Shown: positions 47,135-56,863, counted from the first letter of the stretch. The stretch is DNA of 64,000 nt from Thiorhodovibrio winogradskyi (GCF_036208045.1 NZ_CP121472.1:2429531-2493530); one strand, 5' to 3'. Made by a program: numbers and translations. The notes: generated by a model from the letters alone, not told the origin.

Positions 47135-48436
47135 ATGGCATTGACTGAAGTAGCTGTTGAGCGACTGCGTGTCGGGGTGTTCATTCATCTCAACGCGTCA
47201 TGGATGCAGCATCCATTTCTGACCAACAAATTCAAGATTCGCTCCGAGAAACAGATCAAGGTGCTGCGCGCGCTCGGTATTGCGCAAGTGCGGGTCGACC
47301 CGGATCGCAGTGACTGCGAGCCTCTCGAACCCTCTGAGGTGTTAGCGGCAGGAACGGATGTTACGCTTGCAGAGAATGCTTCGGCGGTGGTGTCCAGTGC
47401 TCGTCTGAACGCCGAGACGGCGGCTCTGTGGGAAGAGAAAAATCAGCGTATCCAGAAGCTCAAGGAAAGGCGCACGCGGCTGAATCAATGTGCCAAGCGC
47501 TATACCAGTTCGGCCAACTTGGCGCGTAAACTAATTTCGCTGTTGCAGTCCAGGCCAGGCGAGGCACTGCGCGAATCCAACGCACTGGTGTCGGGGATGA
47601 TTGATGAGCTTGGCGGTGATCAGGAGACCACGGTGCAACTGATCAACCTAAAGCATCTAGGGGAAAATAGCTATTTTCATGCCATTAATGTCGTGGCGCT
47701 CGCCTTGGTGCTGGGCCGGGATCTTTTGCTCAATGTCAACGAATTGCGTCTGCTTGGACTGGGTGCGCTCTTTCATGACCTGGGGCATCAGCAGGTGCCT
47801 TCGCGGATTCTGCTCAAAAAGGAGCCTTTCACCACGCCTGAATTGATGGTTTACCGTCGCCATCCGACATTGGGTTTGGAGATGGTGAAGCGACTGCCCA
47901 CGCTGCCGCAGCCGGTGGTTGAAATCATCGCCAAACACCATGAGCATCTAGACGGTACCGGCTATCCGCAGGGCCTGCGCGGGGATGATATTGGCCTGCT
48001 GACCCGCGTCATCAGTATCGTGAATCGCTACGATAATCTTTGCAACGGCTTTGGTGCTCGCCGCGGCCTATCGCCTCATCAGGCCGTTTCTGTGATGTAT
48101 GCAAAGGAAAAGGGTCGCTATGACGAGCAGGTTCTGAATACTTTTATCAGTTGTTTGGGCGTATACCCTCCAGGAACTGTTGTGCGTCTCGATGATGAAC
48201 GCATCGCAGTCGTGACTTCGGTGAACCGGGACAATCTCGCCAGGCCCAATGTGCTGGTCTATGAGCCCGATGTACCCAAGGAGGAGGCAGTAATTCTGAA
48301 TTTATTGGAGGAAGAGCTCAAGGTGCGCGAGAGTCTGCATGTCGATTCGCTGAATCGGGAACAAATTGAATATCTGAATGTGTCCGATAAGCTAAGTTAT
48401 TACTTCGAGAGCAAAAAGCAGGGACGGGGGGGGTGA
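47135..48436 (+). CDS. HD-GYP protein, probable c-di-GMP phosphodiesterase
   Basis: A 433-residue cytoplasmic protein. The N-terminal part (VERLRVGVFIHLNASWMQHPFLTNKFKI...) is the DUF3391 module found before HD-GYP domains. The HD-GYP domain has HAINVVALALVLGRDL, the metal pair in LGALFHDLGHQQVP, HPTLGLEMVKRLP and the HHEHLDGTGYP signature with intact GYP. It would hydrolyse cyclic di-GMP, opposing the REC-GGDEF enzyme. The last codons contain a run of eight G residues. Confidence 0.93.
   Translation: MALTEVAVERLRVGVFIHLNASWMQHPFLTNKFKIRSEKQIKVLRALGIAQVRVDPDRSDCEPLEPSEVLAAGTDVTLAENASAVVSSARLNAETAALWEEKNQRIQKLKERRTRLNQCAKRYTSSANLARKLISLLQSRPGEALRESNALVSGMIDELGGDQETTVQLINLKHLGENSYFHAINVVALALVLGRDLLLNVNELRLLGLGALFHDLGHQQVPSRILLKKEPFTTPELMVYRRHPTLGLEMVKRLPTLPQPVVEIIAKHHEHLDGTGYPQGLRGDDIGLLTRVISIVNRYDNLCNGFGARRGLSPHQAVSVMYAKEKGRYDEQVLNTFISCLGVYPPGTVVRLDDERIAVVTSVNRDNLARPNVLVYEPDVPKEEAVILNLLEEELKVRESLHVDSLNREQIEYLNVSDKLSYYFESKKQGRGG
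48426..48433. repeat. Run of eight G residues at the end of the HD-GYP gene
   Basis: The homopolymer encodes part of Arg-Gly-Gly directly before the stop codon. Slippage would change only the C-terminal residues. Confidence 0.9.
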
Positions 48437-48449
48437 GGTGTGGGTTTTG

Positions 48450-48485
48450 GCGTAAGTCTCAAACTTGGGCTAGCCCTGCTTACGC
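48450..48485. terminator. Inverted repeats between convergent HD-GYP and phosphoesterase genes
   Basis: GCGTAAG at 48450-48456 pairs with CTTACGC at 48479-48485. Inside lies the perfect palindrome GGGCTAGCCC (48467-48476), which includes the phosphoesterase stop codon. Likely a shared 3' structure. Confidence 0.45.
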
Positions 48486-49336
48486 ATAAACTGATCGACC
48501 GACCATTCAATATCAGTTTCACCCGCCATGACTGAAGCCTCGTATTTGTGTCGCCAGTGCGCGAGTAGCGGGCGTGCCTGCTGCCATTCGGCAAAAATGA
48601 TGCGTGCTAGCGGTCCACCCTGATCGAGAAAGCCGGACTCCTCAAAACGCCGTGTGGTTTGGTCGCGATCATAGTCGAACCGGCGGATTTCACTGTGCCA
48701 GCCACCATGATGAAAGCTGAACAGACCCAAGCTGCCACGCGGATCATCATCGAAGGGTGAACCAACCGAGCCGACATTGACCAAGTCCATGCCGAAGATG
48801 TGGCGTAGGTGGACCTTGTGCGTGTGTCCGGTGATGTAAAGGGCCAACTCCTCGGGGAGTTTGCCCCGCAGGGATTCGTCGCTGGTGCGGGCCGAGACGC
48901 CATCGCGATTGCCTGCCAGGGTGCCATGGGCAATATGAACCCACCGATTGGCCCCAGTAGCTGATCCTTTGACCGCTGTCGCGCTCGGCGCGTCAAAGCA
49001 AAGATGGTCAGGCCAATCATCCAGTGTGGCGGAGAGATTGCCGAGTTGACGACACGTCCAGGCGGTAAAGCCGAACATGCTCTGCTCAATGCTTGTTCGC
49101 GCGCCATGGCGGCTCCAGCGCGAGACCCAGGCTTCATGATTGCCTCGCACAGCAAGCCAGCCGTTTTGGTGGCGGCGGCGTTCGAACAGCGCCAGGCAGA
49201 GGTCGTTGTCGGGTCCGCGGTTGATCAGATCGCCCGCCGTGGCGACCAGATCGGGCTGCCAGGCGTCGATGATGTCAACGGCCTGCTCAAAGGCCTGAAT
49301 GTTGCCCTGCACATCGGAGAAGACGGCGACTTTCAT
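48470..49336 (-). CDS. Calcineurin-like metallophosphoesterase
   Basis: A 288-residue metallophosphoesterase. The motifs are FSDVQGN (residues 6-12), GDLINRGPDND, VRGNHEAW and ITGHTHKVHLR, in the standard order. The first motif is D-x-Q rather than the usual D-x-H. Substrate unknown; relatives include protein phosphatases and diadenosine tetraphosphatases. Its start overlaps the stop of the MTH1187-family gene, forming a two-gene operon. Converges on the HD-GYP gene. Confidence 0.87.
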   Translation of the reverse strand: MKVAVFSDVQGNIQAFEQAVDIIDAWQPDLVATAGDLINRGPDNDLCLALFERRRHQNGWLAVRGNHEAWVSRWSRHGARTSIEQSMFGFTAWTCRQLGNLSATLDDWPDHLCFDAPSATAVKGSATGANRWVHIAHGTLAGNRDGVSARTSDESLRGKLPEELALYITGHTHKVHLRHIFGMDLVNVGSVGSPFDDDPRGSLGLFSFHHGGWHSEIRRFDYDRDQTTRRFEESGFLDQGGPLARIIFAEWQQARPLLAHWRHKYEASVMAGETDIEWSVDQFMRKQG

Positions 49337-49701
49337 GGGCTGGTGGTTCCGCTGGTTGAGTCCCCGGTATCCGGTTGCCGGGTCTGTTGTTGGCTGCCCT
49401 GACCTAGACGCTGAGTAACGGAAGCGACCTTGCCGCCAAGACGCTGGCTGGCGTGAGCGCGAATGTCGAATTTGGCGGTGGCATAGACGCGCTCGCAGCC
49501 GAGCTCGGCGAGGATGGCGTGGGCGCGTTCGATCAGCGTCAAGGCTTGGGCGAGTGAGTCGGTCTCGATCAGGGTGCCCATGGCGGTGAGTTGGTAATCA
49601 TGACCGCTGGCGGCGATCATCTCAACCACCGGGGCGATGAAAGGGCTCAGGCTGGTTCCCATGTCGACTGGAAAAATACTGAGATCGAGTAAAACGGACA
49701 T
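49333..49701 (-). CDS. MTH1187/UPF0045 family protein
   Basis: A 122-residue protein with the family pattern VLLDLSIFPVDMGTSLSPFIAPVVEMIAASGHDYQLTAMGTLIE and the helix RAHAILAELGCERVYATAKFDIRAH. Members form ferredoxin-like tetramers and some bind thiamine or related pyrimidines. The C-terminal 25 residues are Gln/Thr/Ser-rich and not part of the fold. Four 17-18 bp repeats lie directly upstream. It is coupled to the metallophosphoesterase gene by an ATGA overlap. Confidence 0.87.
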   Translation of the reverse strand: MSVLLDLSIFPVDMGTSLSPFIAPVVEMIAASGHDYQLTAMGTLIETDSLAQALTLIERAHAILAELGCERVYATAKFDIRAHASQRLGGKVASVTQRLGQGSQQQTRQPDTGDSTSGTTSP

Positions 49702-49713
49702 GGCTTATTCTTA

Positions 49714-49783
49714 TCCAAGTATCATGGTGACCCAAATATCATGCTGGTCAAAGTATCATATGGATCCCAGTATCATGCTGGGC
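49714..49783. repeat. Four direct repeats of 17-18 bp upstream of the MTH1187-family gene
   Basis: The shared core is AGTATCATG (one copy AATATCATG, one AGTATCATA). The cores start at about 49718, 49735, 49752 and 49769, a regular 17-bp spacing. The array lies 13 bp before one gene and about 100 bp before the divergent gene. It could be an operator array, or another example of the short tandem duplications common in this window. Confidence 0.75.
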
Positions 49784-49890
49784 CTGATTACAGTCTGGAA
49801 AAGCCATGATGGCCGCGGCCACGCGCTTTTGCATTTGCATCTGGAGTGCCAGAGTGTTTTTGACATTTGAGCCTGCGATGGAGAGTGAGA

Positions 49891-50361
49891 TTGAATATTG
49901 AAACCAGCCTCGACGGACTTGCCGAGCCTGACTGGGACAGCCCGCTGCAGATTACCCTGACCCCGGAGCTGTTGGCAAAGACGCTGATGGATACTGCAAC
50001 CGCCGTGCACACTGGATGGGAAAGCTGTGTTCAGAACGACGCGGTTCTGAATCAAATTGTCGCCATGGACGACTCGGGTCAGAATTCCGTGCGTCTGGTC
50101 GAACAGGAGTTTGCCGACGAGGAAGATGTCGATGTGGTTTGGCATGATTGGGCGCTCGAGATCTGCGTTGGCCGGGTGATGACCATTGGCCACTGGCACC
50201 TGCGCAACGACTCCCCGCCGGTCGACTGGGAATGGCACGCGCGCCAGGCGGAGAAGGCTTTTCAACAGGCCTGCGTACTCATCGGCCGCAGAGCTCGCCG
50301 CGGGCTCTGGGTAGAGGAAGCCATGCCGCATGAGCTGCCGCCGCGCTCCTATCGGCACTGA
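49891..50361 (+). CDS. Small acidic protein of unknown function
   Basis: A roughly 156-residue soluble, acidic, Trp-rich protein that I do not recognise. It has segments WDSPLQITLTPELLAKTLMDTATAVHTGWE, VVWHDWALEICVGRVMTIGHWHLRND and WHARQAEKAFQQACVLIGRRARR. No signal peptide or membrane helix. The start is uncertain: a TTG at 49891 has GGAG 7 nt upstream; GTG at 49885 and TTG at 49867 are also in frame. Divergent from the MTH1187-family gene. Confidence 0.55.
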   Translation: MNIETSLDGLAEPDWDSPLQITLTPELLAKTLMDTATAVHTGWESCVQNDAVLNQIVAMDDSGQNSVRLVEQEFADEEDVDVVWHDWALEICVGRVMTIGHWHLRNDSPPVDWEWHARQAEKAFQQACVLIGRRARRGLWVEEAMPHELPPRSYRH

Positions 50362-50528
50362 TACGATCCTGATTCGGAAAAGGAACGTTTTTTCGGGAAC
50401 TAATCCCCTAGAGGCAAATGCATATGCCGCGTTGGAATCAAGTAGGCTAATACAAGAATCCACGGAAATCGCCCAAGACCATTCTCAAGCATCCATCACA
50501 ATCAGATTGACGACCAAAGGAGAGCATC

Positions 50529-50786
50529 ATGTCCCATCGGCTGCTGATACTGGGTTGCGAAACCATGCGAGACGGCGTGGTTGTTGCCGGAATTTTCTTC
50601 GCGGCGGCGCTCGCCCTTTTTATGGCCGCACGTTTTGTCGTTCCTGCAGACGTTGCGCATCTGCAGGCCATTGTGTTGCTGCTCGCGCTTATTCTCATCA
50701 TGCTTGCCCCAGTGGTGCTAATCTCCACCTTTCTGTTGTCGGTGCTACCAGGCGCGCGAGAGAAACTCGGGCGCTGCGAACATTAA
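50529..50786 (+). CDS. Small membrane protein of unknown function
   Basis: An 85-residue protein with two membrane helices (about 16-36 and 43-70). The start has a strong ribosome site (AAAGGAGAG, 5 nt before ATG), which makes it a convincing gene despite its size. The N-terminus contains one Cys, and there is a second near the C-terminus. Function unknown. An 8-bp hairpin follows downstream. Confidence 0.7.
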   Translation: MSHRLLILGCETMRDGVVVAGIFFAAALALFMAARFVVPADVAHLQAIVLLLALILIMLAPVVLISTFLLSVLPGAREKLGRCEH

Positions 50787-50804
50787 CGTATGTTGCTTTG
50801 GCTA

Positions 50805-50832
50805 GATAGCGTGAATGAAAGCTGACGCTATC
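50805..50832. terminator. Hairpin between the small membrane gene and purN
   Basis: GATAGCGT pairs with ACGCTATC around a 12-nt loop. It is placed between two convergent genes. No T run follows. Confidence 0.5.
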
Positions 50833-50866
50833 AAGTGTTCCCGAAAGTGGCCATGAAAGAACGTAT

Positions 50867-51598
50867 TCATTTCGCGGGTTCGTGCCGACAGCGAACCTCG
50901 GGCGTCTTTGTGCCTGAAGGCTCCGGCGGCAGTTCGACGGGGGCTGTCAGCACTTGGCCATCAAGTTGGGCGCGATTTTCCGGGTCCAACCGCAGACGTC
51001 CGCTGGCGAACCAGCGTACCACCTCGGGGTAAATCCGGTGCTCCTGTTTCAGCACCCGGGCGGCGAGTTGCTCGGCGTCGTCCCTGGGCAGCACCGGCAC
51101 CCGTGCCTGCAGAATCGGGGGACCGCCGTCGAGTTTCTCGGTGACGAAATGCACAGTGGCGCCATGTTCGCTGTCACCGGCGGCCAGGGCGCGTGCGTGG
51201 GTGTGCAGGCCGGGGTACTTCGGCAGCAGGGACGGGTGAATGTTGAGCAGTCGGCCCAGGTAGTGGCGCACAAAGGCGGGCGTGAGAATGCGCATGAAGC
51301 CGGCTAAAACCACCAGCCCGGGATCGAAGCTGTCAATCAGTGCCATGAGCGCGCTGTCGAAGGCGGCGCGCTCGGAGAACAGGCAGTGGTTGAGCACCGC
51401 CGTGCTGATGCCGGCGGCCTGGGCCCGCTCAAGGCCGCGAACGCCGGGGACGTTGCTGATAACGGCGCGGATGGCGATGGGCGCATCGCCGGTCTGCTGG
51501 GCGTCGATCAGGGCTTGCAGATTGCTGCCGCTGCCGGAAATCAGCACCACGACCGCCAAGGGGTCGGGAGTCAATGCGCCTTCAGCGGTTGGTTGCAT
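50867..51598 (-). CDS. purN: Phosphoribosylglycinamide formyltransferase PurN
   Basis: Uses 10-formyltetrahydrofolate to formylate GAR, the third step of purine synthesis. The motifs are VVLISGSGSNLQALIDA, LAGFMRILTPAFV, the active-site NIHPSLLPKYPGLHTH and ATVHFVTEKLDGGPPILQARV. The C-terminal 30 residues (LTAPVELPPEPSGTKTPEVRCR) are an unusual tail. The ATG giving MQPTAEGAL is chosen; a GTG four codons earlier is in frame. It lies 23 nt downstream of purM, the usual purMN pair. Confidence 0.95.
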   Translation of the reverse strand: MQPTAEGALTPDPLAVVVLISGSGSNLQALIDAQQTGDAPIAIRAVISNVPGVRGLERAQAAGISTAVLNHCLFSERAAFDSALMALIDSFDPGLVVLAGFMRILTPAFVRHYLGRLLNIHPSLLPKYPGLHTHARALAAGDSEHGATVHFVTEKLDGGPPILQARVPVLPRDDAEQLAARVLKQEHRIYPEVVRWFASGRLRLDPENRAQLDGQVLTAPVELPPEPSGTKTPEVRCRHEPAK

Positions 51599-51621
51599 GG
51601 GGGGTGGCACTGGAAATCGCC

Positions 51622-52692
51622 TCAGGGCGGGGCGCCTGTGGGGGTGCCGGTGTAAGTGACTTCCGGCGCACCCTGGCCAGCTTCAATCTGGCCGATGACC
51701 CAGGCCTGTTCGCCGGCGAGGTTGAAGGCTTCCAGCGCCTCGGCCGCGCGGTCAGGGGGCAAGACCACCAACAGACCCACGCCGCAGTTGAAGGTACGGC
51801 GCATGTCGGCATCCTTGATACCTCCCCGCTGCCGCAGCCAAGCGAAGATGGGGGCTGGGGTCCAGCTCGAGAGGTCAATGCTCGCCCTGGTGTCTGGCGG
51901 CATGACGCGCGGCAGATTGTCCGTGATACCGCCGCCAGTAATGTGCGCCAGGGCATGGATGTCGAGCGCCTCGATCAGCGGCAGCACCGCGCCCACATAG
52001 ATGCGGGTGGGGGCGAGCAGGGCGTCGGTCAGGCTGGTGTCGCCGCAGGGGTCGGTCAGTTTGGCGCCGCTGCGCTCAAGCACCCGGCGGATGAGGGAAT
52101 AACCATTGGCATGAGGGCCGGAAGAGGCGAGCGCGATGATACTGTCGCCGACCCGCACGCGCTCGTGCCCAAGCAGGGCCTCCTTCTCCACCATGCCCAC
52201 ACAAAAGCCGGCCAGATCGTAGTCCCCGGCCTGGTACATGCCGGGCATTTCGGCGGTCTCGCCGCCAATCAGGGCACAACCGGCCTGACGGCAGCCCTCG
52301 GCGATGCCGGCGATCACGGCGGTGGCGACATCCAGCTCCAGCTTGCCGGTGGCGTAGTAGTCGAGAAAGAACAGTGGCTCGGCACCCGTGACCAAAATAT
52401 CGTTGGCGCACATGGCGACCAGATCAATGCCAATCCCATTATGGCGGCCGGTTTCGATGGCGAGTTTGAGCTTGGTGCCGACGCCATCGGTGCCCGAGAC
52501 CAGTACAGGGTTGCGGTAGCGGCCCAAGGGTAGTTCAAACAAGCCGCCAAAGCCGCCGAGGCTGCCAACGCCAGCGCGCGCGGTGGTGGCGGCGAGCGGT
52601 TTGATGCGCTCGACGAGTTCGGCGCCGGCGTCGATATCGACACCGGCGCCGCGGTAGTCGAGTGGTGATTCGGGTTGGGGTGTTTGGCTCAT
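51622..52692 (-). CDS. purM: Phosphoribosylformylglycinamidine cyclo-ligase PurM
   Basis: AIR synthetase, ATP-dependent ring closure in purine synthesis. The 356-residue product has the family start [24 protein letters not shown], then [66 protein letters not shown] and [14 protein letters not shown]. The ATG giving MSQTPQPES fits the family. It starts only 10 nt after the rfbC stop, so it may be read through from the sugar operon. Confidence 0.96.
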   Translation of the reverse strand: MSQTPQPESPLDYRGAGVDIDAGAELVERIKPLAATTARAGVGSLGGFGGLFELPLGRYRNPVLVSGTDGVGTKLKLAIETGRHNGIGIDLVAMCANDILVTGAEPLFFLDYYATGKLELDVATAVIAGIAEGCRQAGCALIGGETAEMPGMYQAGDYDLAGFCVGMVEKEALLGHERVRVGDSIIALASSGPHANGYSLIRRVLERSGAKLTDPCGDTSLTDALLAPTRIYVGAVLPLIEALDIHALAHITGGGITDNLPRVMPPDTRASIDLSSWTPAPIFAWLRQRGGIKDADMRRTFNCGVGLLVVLPPDRAAEALEAFNLAGEQAWVIGQIEAGQGAPEVTYTGTPTGAPP

Positions 52693-52702
52693 TGAAAGCT
52701 GC

Positions 52703-53293
52703 TCAGCCAGGCGTCGATGGATCAAAAATCGGCAAGCGTTCCGGGTTGATCTCGGCCAGGGGCAGGGCGGTGCGGTCGGCCGCGGACAGGATGGGTTCGC
52801 CGGAACTGCCGGGCTCACTCTTCAGGGGCCAGTCGATGCCAATGGCCGGGTCGTCCCAGCGTACCGAGAATTGGGTCTCGGGGTGGTAGGAGGCCGTACA
52901 CTTATAATGAAAGAGCGCATCCTCGCCGGTGACCAGATAGCCATGGGCGAAGCCGGCTGGCACCCAGAACTGACGTTTATTCTCGCTGCTTAGCAGGCAG
53001 CCATACCAGCGCCCGAAGCTTGGCGAGCCACTGCGTACATCGACCGCGACATCAAACACCTCGCCGCGCAACACCTGTACCAGTTTGCCTTGGGCATAAG
53101 GATTTTGCAGATGCAGTCCGCGCAGTACTCCGTGCCGGGAGTAGGCCAGATTGTCCTGCACGAAGGCAGGGCCGATGCCGGCCTCCGCATAGCGCTCCCG
53201 CTGCCAGGTCTCGATAAAAAAACCGCGTTCATCGCCGAATGCCTTTGGCTCGATGATGAGGACGTCCGGCAGTGCTGTGGTGAGAATGTTCAC
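52703..53293 (-). CDS. rfbC: dTDP-4-dehydrorhamnose 3,5-epimerase
   Basis: Third enzyme of dTDP-L-rhamnose synthesis (RmlC). A 196-residue cupin with the motifs [35 protein letters not shown] (active-site His), [20 protein letters not shown] and [23 protein letters not shown]. The start is GTG ([12 protein letters not shown]), matching the family N-terminus. Placed 46 nt after rfbA. Confidence 0.95.
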   Translation of the reverse strand: MNILTTALPDVLIIEPKAFGDERGFFIETWQRERYAEAGIGPAFVQDNLAYSRHGVLRGLHLQNPYAQGKLVQVLRGEVFDVAVDVRSGSPSFGRWYGCLLSSENKRQFWVPAGFAHGYLVTGEDALFHYKCTASYHPETQFSVRWDDPAIGIDWPLKSEPGSSGEPILSAADRTALPLAEINPERLPIFDPSTPG

Positions 53294-53339
53294 AATGGCA
53301 GCTTCTCGATGATGTCTTGATCGGGAGGATATTCGCGGG

Positions 53340-54215
53340 TCATTCGCTGGGCAGCAGGCGGAGCAGATAGTCGCCATAGCCGCTTTTGCGCAGTGGCTCG
53401 GCCAGGGCGCGGAGCTGGTCGGCGTCGATCCAGCGGTTGAGATAGGCCATTTCCTCGGGAGCGCAGATTTTCAGTCCCTGGCGCTGCTCGATGGCCTGAA
53501 TGAAATTGGCTGCTTGCAGCAGGGATTCCTGGGTGCCAGTGTCAAGCCAGGCGATGCCACGGCCGAGTTTTTCCAGATACAGCGCACCGGCGGCCAGATA
53601 ACGGTTGTTTAGATCAGTGATTTCGAGTTCTCCGCGCGGCGACGGGCGCAGTTCCGCGGCGATGTCACACACCTGCTGGTCGTAAAAATACAGGCCGGTC
53701 ACCGCATGCTGGGATTTGGGCTTGGCAGGCTTTTCCTCCAGACTGATCACTTGACCTTCGGCATTGAATTCAGCCACGCCATAGCGTTCGGGATCGCGCA
53801 CCTGATAGCCAAAGACAGTCGCCCCCGAGGCGCGGGCGGCAGCGCTTTTCAAACAGGGTGTCAGCCCGCCACCGTAGAAGATGTTATCCCCCAAAATCAG
53901 GCAGCAGGGTTGCCCGGCAATGAAATCCCGGCCGATTAAAAAAGCTTGGGCCAATCCGCCCGGCTCTGGTTGCGCGGCGTATTCCAGCCCGAGTCCCCAC
54001 TGGCTGCCATCGCCAAGCAGGGTGCGAAAGGCGCTCTGGTCCCGCGGCGTGGTGATGAGCAAAATCTCGCGAATTCCGGCTAGCATCAGCACGGATAGCG
54101 GATAGTAGATCATGGGCTTGTCATAGACTGGCATCAGCTGTTTACTGACCGGGATGGTCAAGGGGTGCAGCCGGGTGCCGGCGCCGCCGGCGAGAATAAG
54201 GCCTTTGCGGTTCAT
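53340..54215 (-). CDS. rfbA: Glucose-1-phosphate thymidylyltransferase
   Basis: Makes dTDP-glucose from glucose 1-phosphate and dTTP, the first step of dTDP-rhamnose synthesis (RmlA). Signature [47 protein letters not shown]-type N-terminus, [22 protein letters not shown] and [11 protein letters not shown]. The ATG giving MNRKGLI is chosen; 291 residues is standard. The 274-bp gap between it and rfbB holds no gene I can support. Confidence 0.96.
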   Translation of the reverse strand: MNRKGLILAGGAGTRLHPLTIPVSKQLMPVYDKPMIYYPLSVLMLAGIREILLITTPRDQSAFRTLLGDGSQWGLGLEYAAQPEPGGLAQAFLIGRDFIAGQPCCLILGDNIFYGGGLTPCLKSAAARASGATVFGYQVRDPERYGVAEFNAEGQVISLEEKPAKPKSQHAVTGLYFYDQQVCDIAAELRPSPRGELEITDLNNRYLAAGALYLEKLGRGIAWLDTGTQESLLQAANFIQAIEQRQGLKICAPEEMAYLNRWIDADQLRALAEPLRKSGYGDYLLRLLPSE

Positions 54216-54489
54216 CGTAATCTGGGACAGTTCAAGAAAGGGTGTCGTTTGATTGGGTTTGTTGCCATGCCGGTGGGGCAAGCCCGGTGGGGTGAGAGCG
54301 AATTTCGCCGCGGTCAAAGCAGTGCTTGAAATAGCTTGATGCTGTTAGCGGTCTCGATCATAACCTCGGCCACCTGAGTCGGCCGGTTGCGTGGACGGGC
54401 CACACCGTCTTGCCACAATTAGGGCTGGAAGCACTAACTGGTTTTGGCCTTTGGCCCGGTTGATGATCAAGACTCCCGTATTCATCAGC

Positions 54490-55560
54490 TCAGGACAGCC
54501 CAAGGCGTTGGCCGCGATAACTGCCGTCGAGCACCCGCGCCACCCAGTCGTGATGGGAGAGGTACCAGTCGATGGTGCGGCGCATGCCGGAGGCGAAATC
54601 CTCGCGCGCTGACCAGCCGAGTTCGGCTTTGATCTTGCTTGCATCAATGGCGTAGCGGCGATCATGTCCGGGGCGGTCGGGCACGAAGCTTTTCAGCAGC
54701 CGATGTGGGCGATAAGGAGAGTCGGGTAGGGCCTCGTCAAGCAGATCGCACAGGGTGTCGACCACCTCAAGGTTGGTCTTCTCGCTGTCACCGCCGATGT
54801 TGTAAACCTCGCCAGGTTGACCGGCCTCCAGAACCAGGGCGATAGCGCGGCAGTGGTCCTCCACATAGAGCCAGTCACGCACATTGCCGCCATCGCCATA
54901 AATCGGCAGTGGCTGGCCGGCCATGGCCTTGCTGATCATCAGCGGGATGAGCTTTTCCGGAAACTGATAGGGGCCGTAGTTGTTGGAACAGTTGGTGGTC
55001 AGGACTGGCAGTCCGTAGGTGTGGTGCCAGGCGCGCACCAGGTGATCGGACGCGGCCTTGGATGCGGAGTAGGGCGAGTTGGGCGCGTAGGCGGTGGCCT
55101 CGGTGAACTTGCCAGTGCTGCCCAGACTGCCGTAGACCTCGTCGGTCGAGACATGCAGAAAGCGGAAGTCATCGCGCCGCTCGGCGGGCAGTTCCGCCCA
55201 ATAGGCGCGAGTGCGGTCAAGCAGATTGAAGGTACCCAGGACATTGGTCTCGATAAAGGCCGCCGGGCCGTCGATGGAGCGGTCCACATGGCTCTCGGCG
55301 GCGAAGTTGACCACGGCGTCGATGTGGTGCTCGGCCAATAAGCGGCCGACCAATTCGCGATCTCCGATGTCGCCCTGCACGAATTCGTGGCGCGGGGGCT
55401 GTCCGGGGTCGGGGTCTTCAAGATTAGCCAGGGTGTCGAGATTGCCGGCGTAGGTGAGCTTGTCGAGATTGACAATGCGTGCATCGCTCTCGGCCAACAT
55501 CAGATGCACGAAATTGCCACCGATAAAGCCGGCCCCGCCAGTCACCAGGATGTTTTGCAT
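54490..55560 (-). CDS. rfbB: dTDP-glucose 4,6-dehydratase
   Basis: Second enzyme of dTDP-rhamnose synthesis (RmlB), an extended SDR. NAD motif [11 protein letters not shown] (residues 7-17), the dehydratase signature [12 protein letters not shown], catalytic Y-x3-K in [15 protein letters not shown], and [17 protein letters not shown]. The 356-residue length is typical. Order on the minus strand is rfbB, rfbA, rfbC; rfbD (dTDP-4-dehydrorhamnose reductase) is not in the window. Confidence 0.96.
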   Translation of the reverse strand: MQNILVTGGAGFIGGNFVHLMLAESDARIVNLDKLTYAGNLDTLANLEDPDPGQPPRHEFVQGDIGDRELVGRLLAEHHIDAVVNFAAESHVDRSIDGPAAFIETNVLGTFNLLDRTRAYWAELPAERRDDFRFLHVSTDEVYGSLGSTGKFTEATAYAPNSPYSASKAASDHLVRAWHHTYGLPVLTTNCSNNYGPYQFPEKLIPLMISKAMAGQPLPIYGDGGNVRDWLYVEDHCRAIALVLEAGQPGEVYNIGGDSEKTNLEVVDTLCDLLDEALPDSPYRPHRLLKSFVPDRPGHDRRYAIDASKIKAELGWSAREDFASGMRRTIDWYLSHHDWVARVLDGSYRGQRLGLS

Positions 55561-55603
55561 CCGTCCCCCTCAAGCCTGTGTTGACCGCCGCGGAAATGCG
55601 GCA

Positions 55604-56863
55604 TCATTCGGAGTAACCGCGTCCAGTGCCGCGCACATCGCGGGCAAAGAAGCCGACCAGACCAGAGGGCACCACAGTGACGCCACCGGGGCTTACATGA
55701 AAACGCTGGCGATCCGCGTCGGGATCATGGCCGATGAGGGTTCCGGGCTCGATGATGTTGTGACGATCAACGATGACCCGACGCAGCCGCGCCCCACGGC
55801 AGACGCGCACATAGTCCATGATGATACAGTCCTCAAGCTCCACGTCTTCCTCGATCACCGTTTCGCGCCGAATGATGGAGTTGCTGATGCGGGTGTTGTC
55901 GTGGATGACGGTGGCCGCGCCAAGCAGGGAGTTGTTGACCTGGCCGCCGAGCACCCGGGCAACCGGACCCTGGTAGTTGCTGGAGTAAATCGGCCACTCG
56001 GGGTTGAAGGCGTCGAACACCGGCTCGGCGCCCAGTACGTCTTTGTGGGCGTTGAAGTAGGCATCGATGCCGCCGACATCGCGCCAGTAAACGCGCGTCT
56101 CATAGGGCTTGATATTGGGAATCTCGTTGGTGGCGAAATCGTAGGAGAAGAGCCGCTTGCCGCTGGTAAGCAGACGCGGGAGCACATGCTGGCCAAAGTC
56201 GGTTTCACCCGCTTGCTGCGAGTCGTGCAGGGCGTCGAGCAACACCTTGGTATCGAAGACATAATTGCCCATGGAGGCAAAGGCGCAGTCCGGGTTATTG
56301 GGCATGGGCCGCGGATCGGCGGGCTTCTCCTGAAAGGCGCTGATGCGACCGCTCCCGTCGGCGACGATGACGCCAAATCCCTTGGCATCTTCCAGCGGCA
56401 CCGGCAGGGCGGCGATAGTCACATCCGCTTCCCGCTCGCGGTGGAAGTTAACCATCTGGCGGATGTCCATGCGATAGATGTGATCGGCACCGAATACCAC
56501 GACCAGATCGGGCGCGTGCTCTTCGAGCAGATTGATGTTCTGATGCACCGCGTCCGCCGTGCCCTGGAACCAGCTCGAGCCTGCCCGCATCTGCGGTGGT
56601 ACCACGGTGACGAATTGATCTTGCAGCAGCGGCGAGATGGTCCAGGCCTTGCGAACGTGTTCAATGAGAGATTGCGACTTGTATTGCACCAGCAGATAGA
56701 TGGTGCGGATTTGGGAATTGATCAGATTGCTCAGCACAAAGTCGACGATGCGGTAGCGTGAGCCGAAAGGCACCGATGGCTTGGAACGGGCGGAGGTGAG
56801 TGGTTGCAGGCGGGAACCTTGACCGCCCGCCATGACGAAAGCGATGATTCTGTCAGCAGACAT
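55604..56863 (-). CDS. glgC: Glucose-1-phosphate adenylyltransferase
   Basis: Makes ADP-glucose for glycogen synthesis. The N-terminus has FVMAGGQGSRLQPLTSARSKPSVPFGSRYRIVDFVLSN-type sequence with the nucleotide loop, and VVFGADHIYRMDIRQMVNFH. The left-handed beta-helix domain is at the C-terminus (NSIIRRETVIEEDVELEDCIIMDYVRV). Length 419 residues. Upstream lies a 657-bp region shared with the divergent gpmI. Confidence 0.96.
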   Translation of the reverse strand: MSADRIIAFVMAGGQGSRLQPLTSARSKPSVPFGSRYRIVDFVLSNLINSQIRTIYLLVQYKSQSLIEHVRKAWTISPLLQDQFVTVVPPQMRAGSSWFQGTADAVHQNINLLEEHAPDLVVVFGADHIYRMDIRQMVNFHREREADVTIAALPVPLEDAKGFGVIVADGSGRISAFQEKPADPRPMPNNPDCAFASMGNYVFDTKVLLDALHDSQQAGETDFGQHVLPRLLTSGKRLFSYDFATNEIPNIKPYETRVYWRDVGGIDAYFNAHKDVLGAEPVFDAFNPEWPIYSSNYQGPVARVLGGQVNNSLLGAATVIHDNTRISNSIIRRETVIEEDVELEDCIIMDYVRVCRGARLRRVIVDRHNIIEPGTLIGHDPDADRQRFHVSPGGVTVVPSGLVGFFARDVRGTGRGYSE

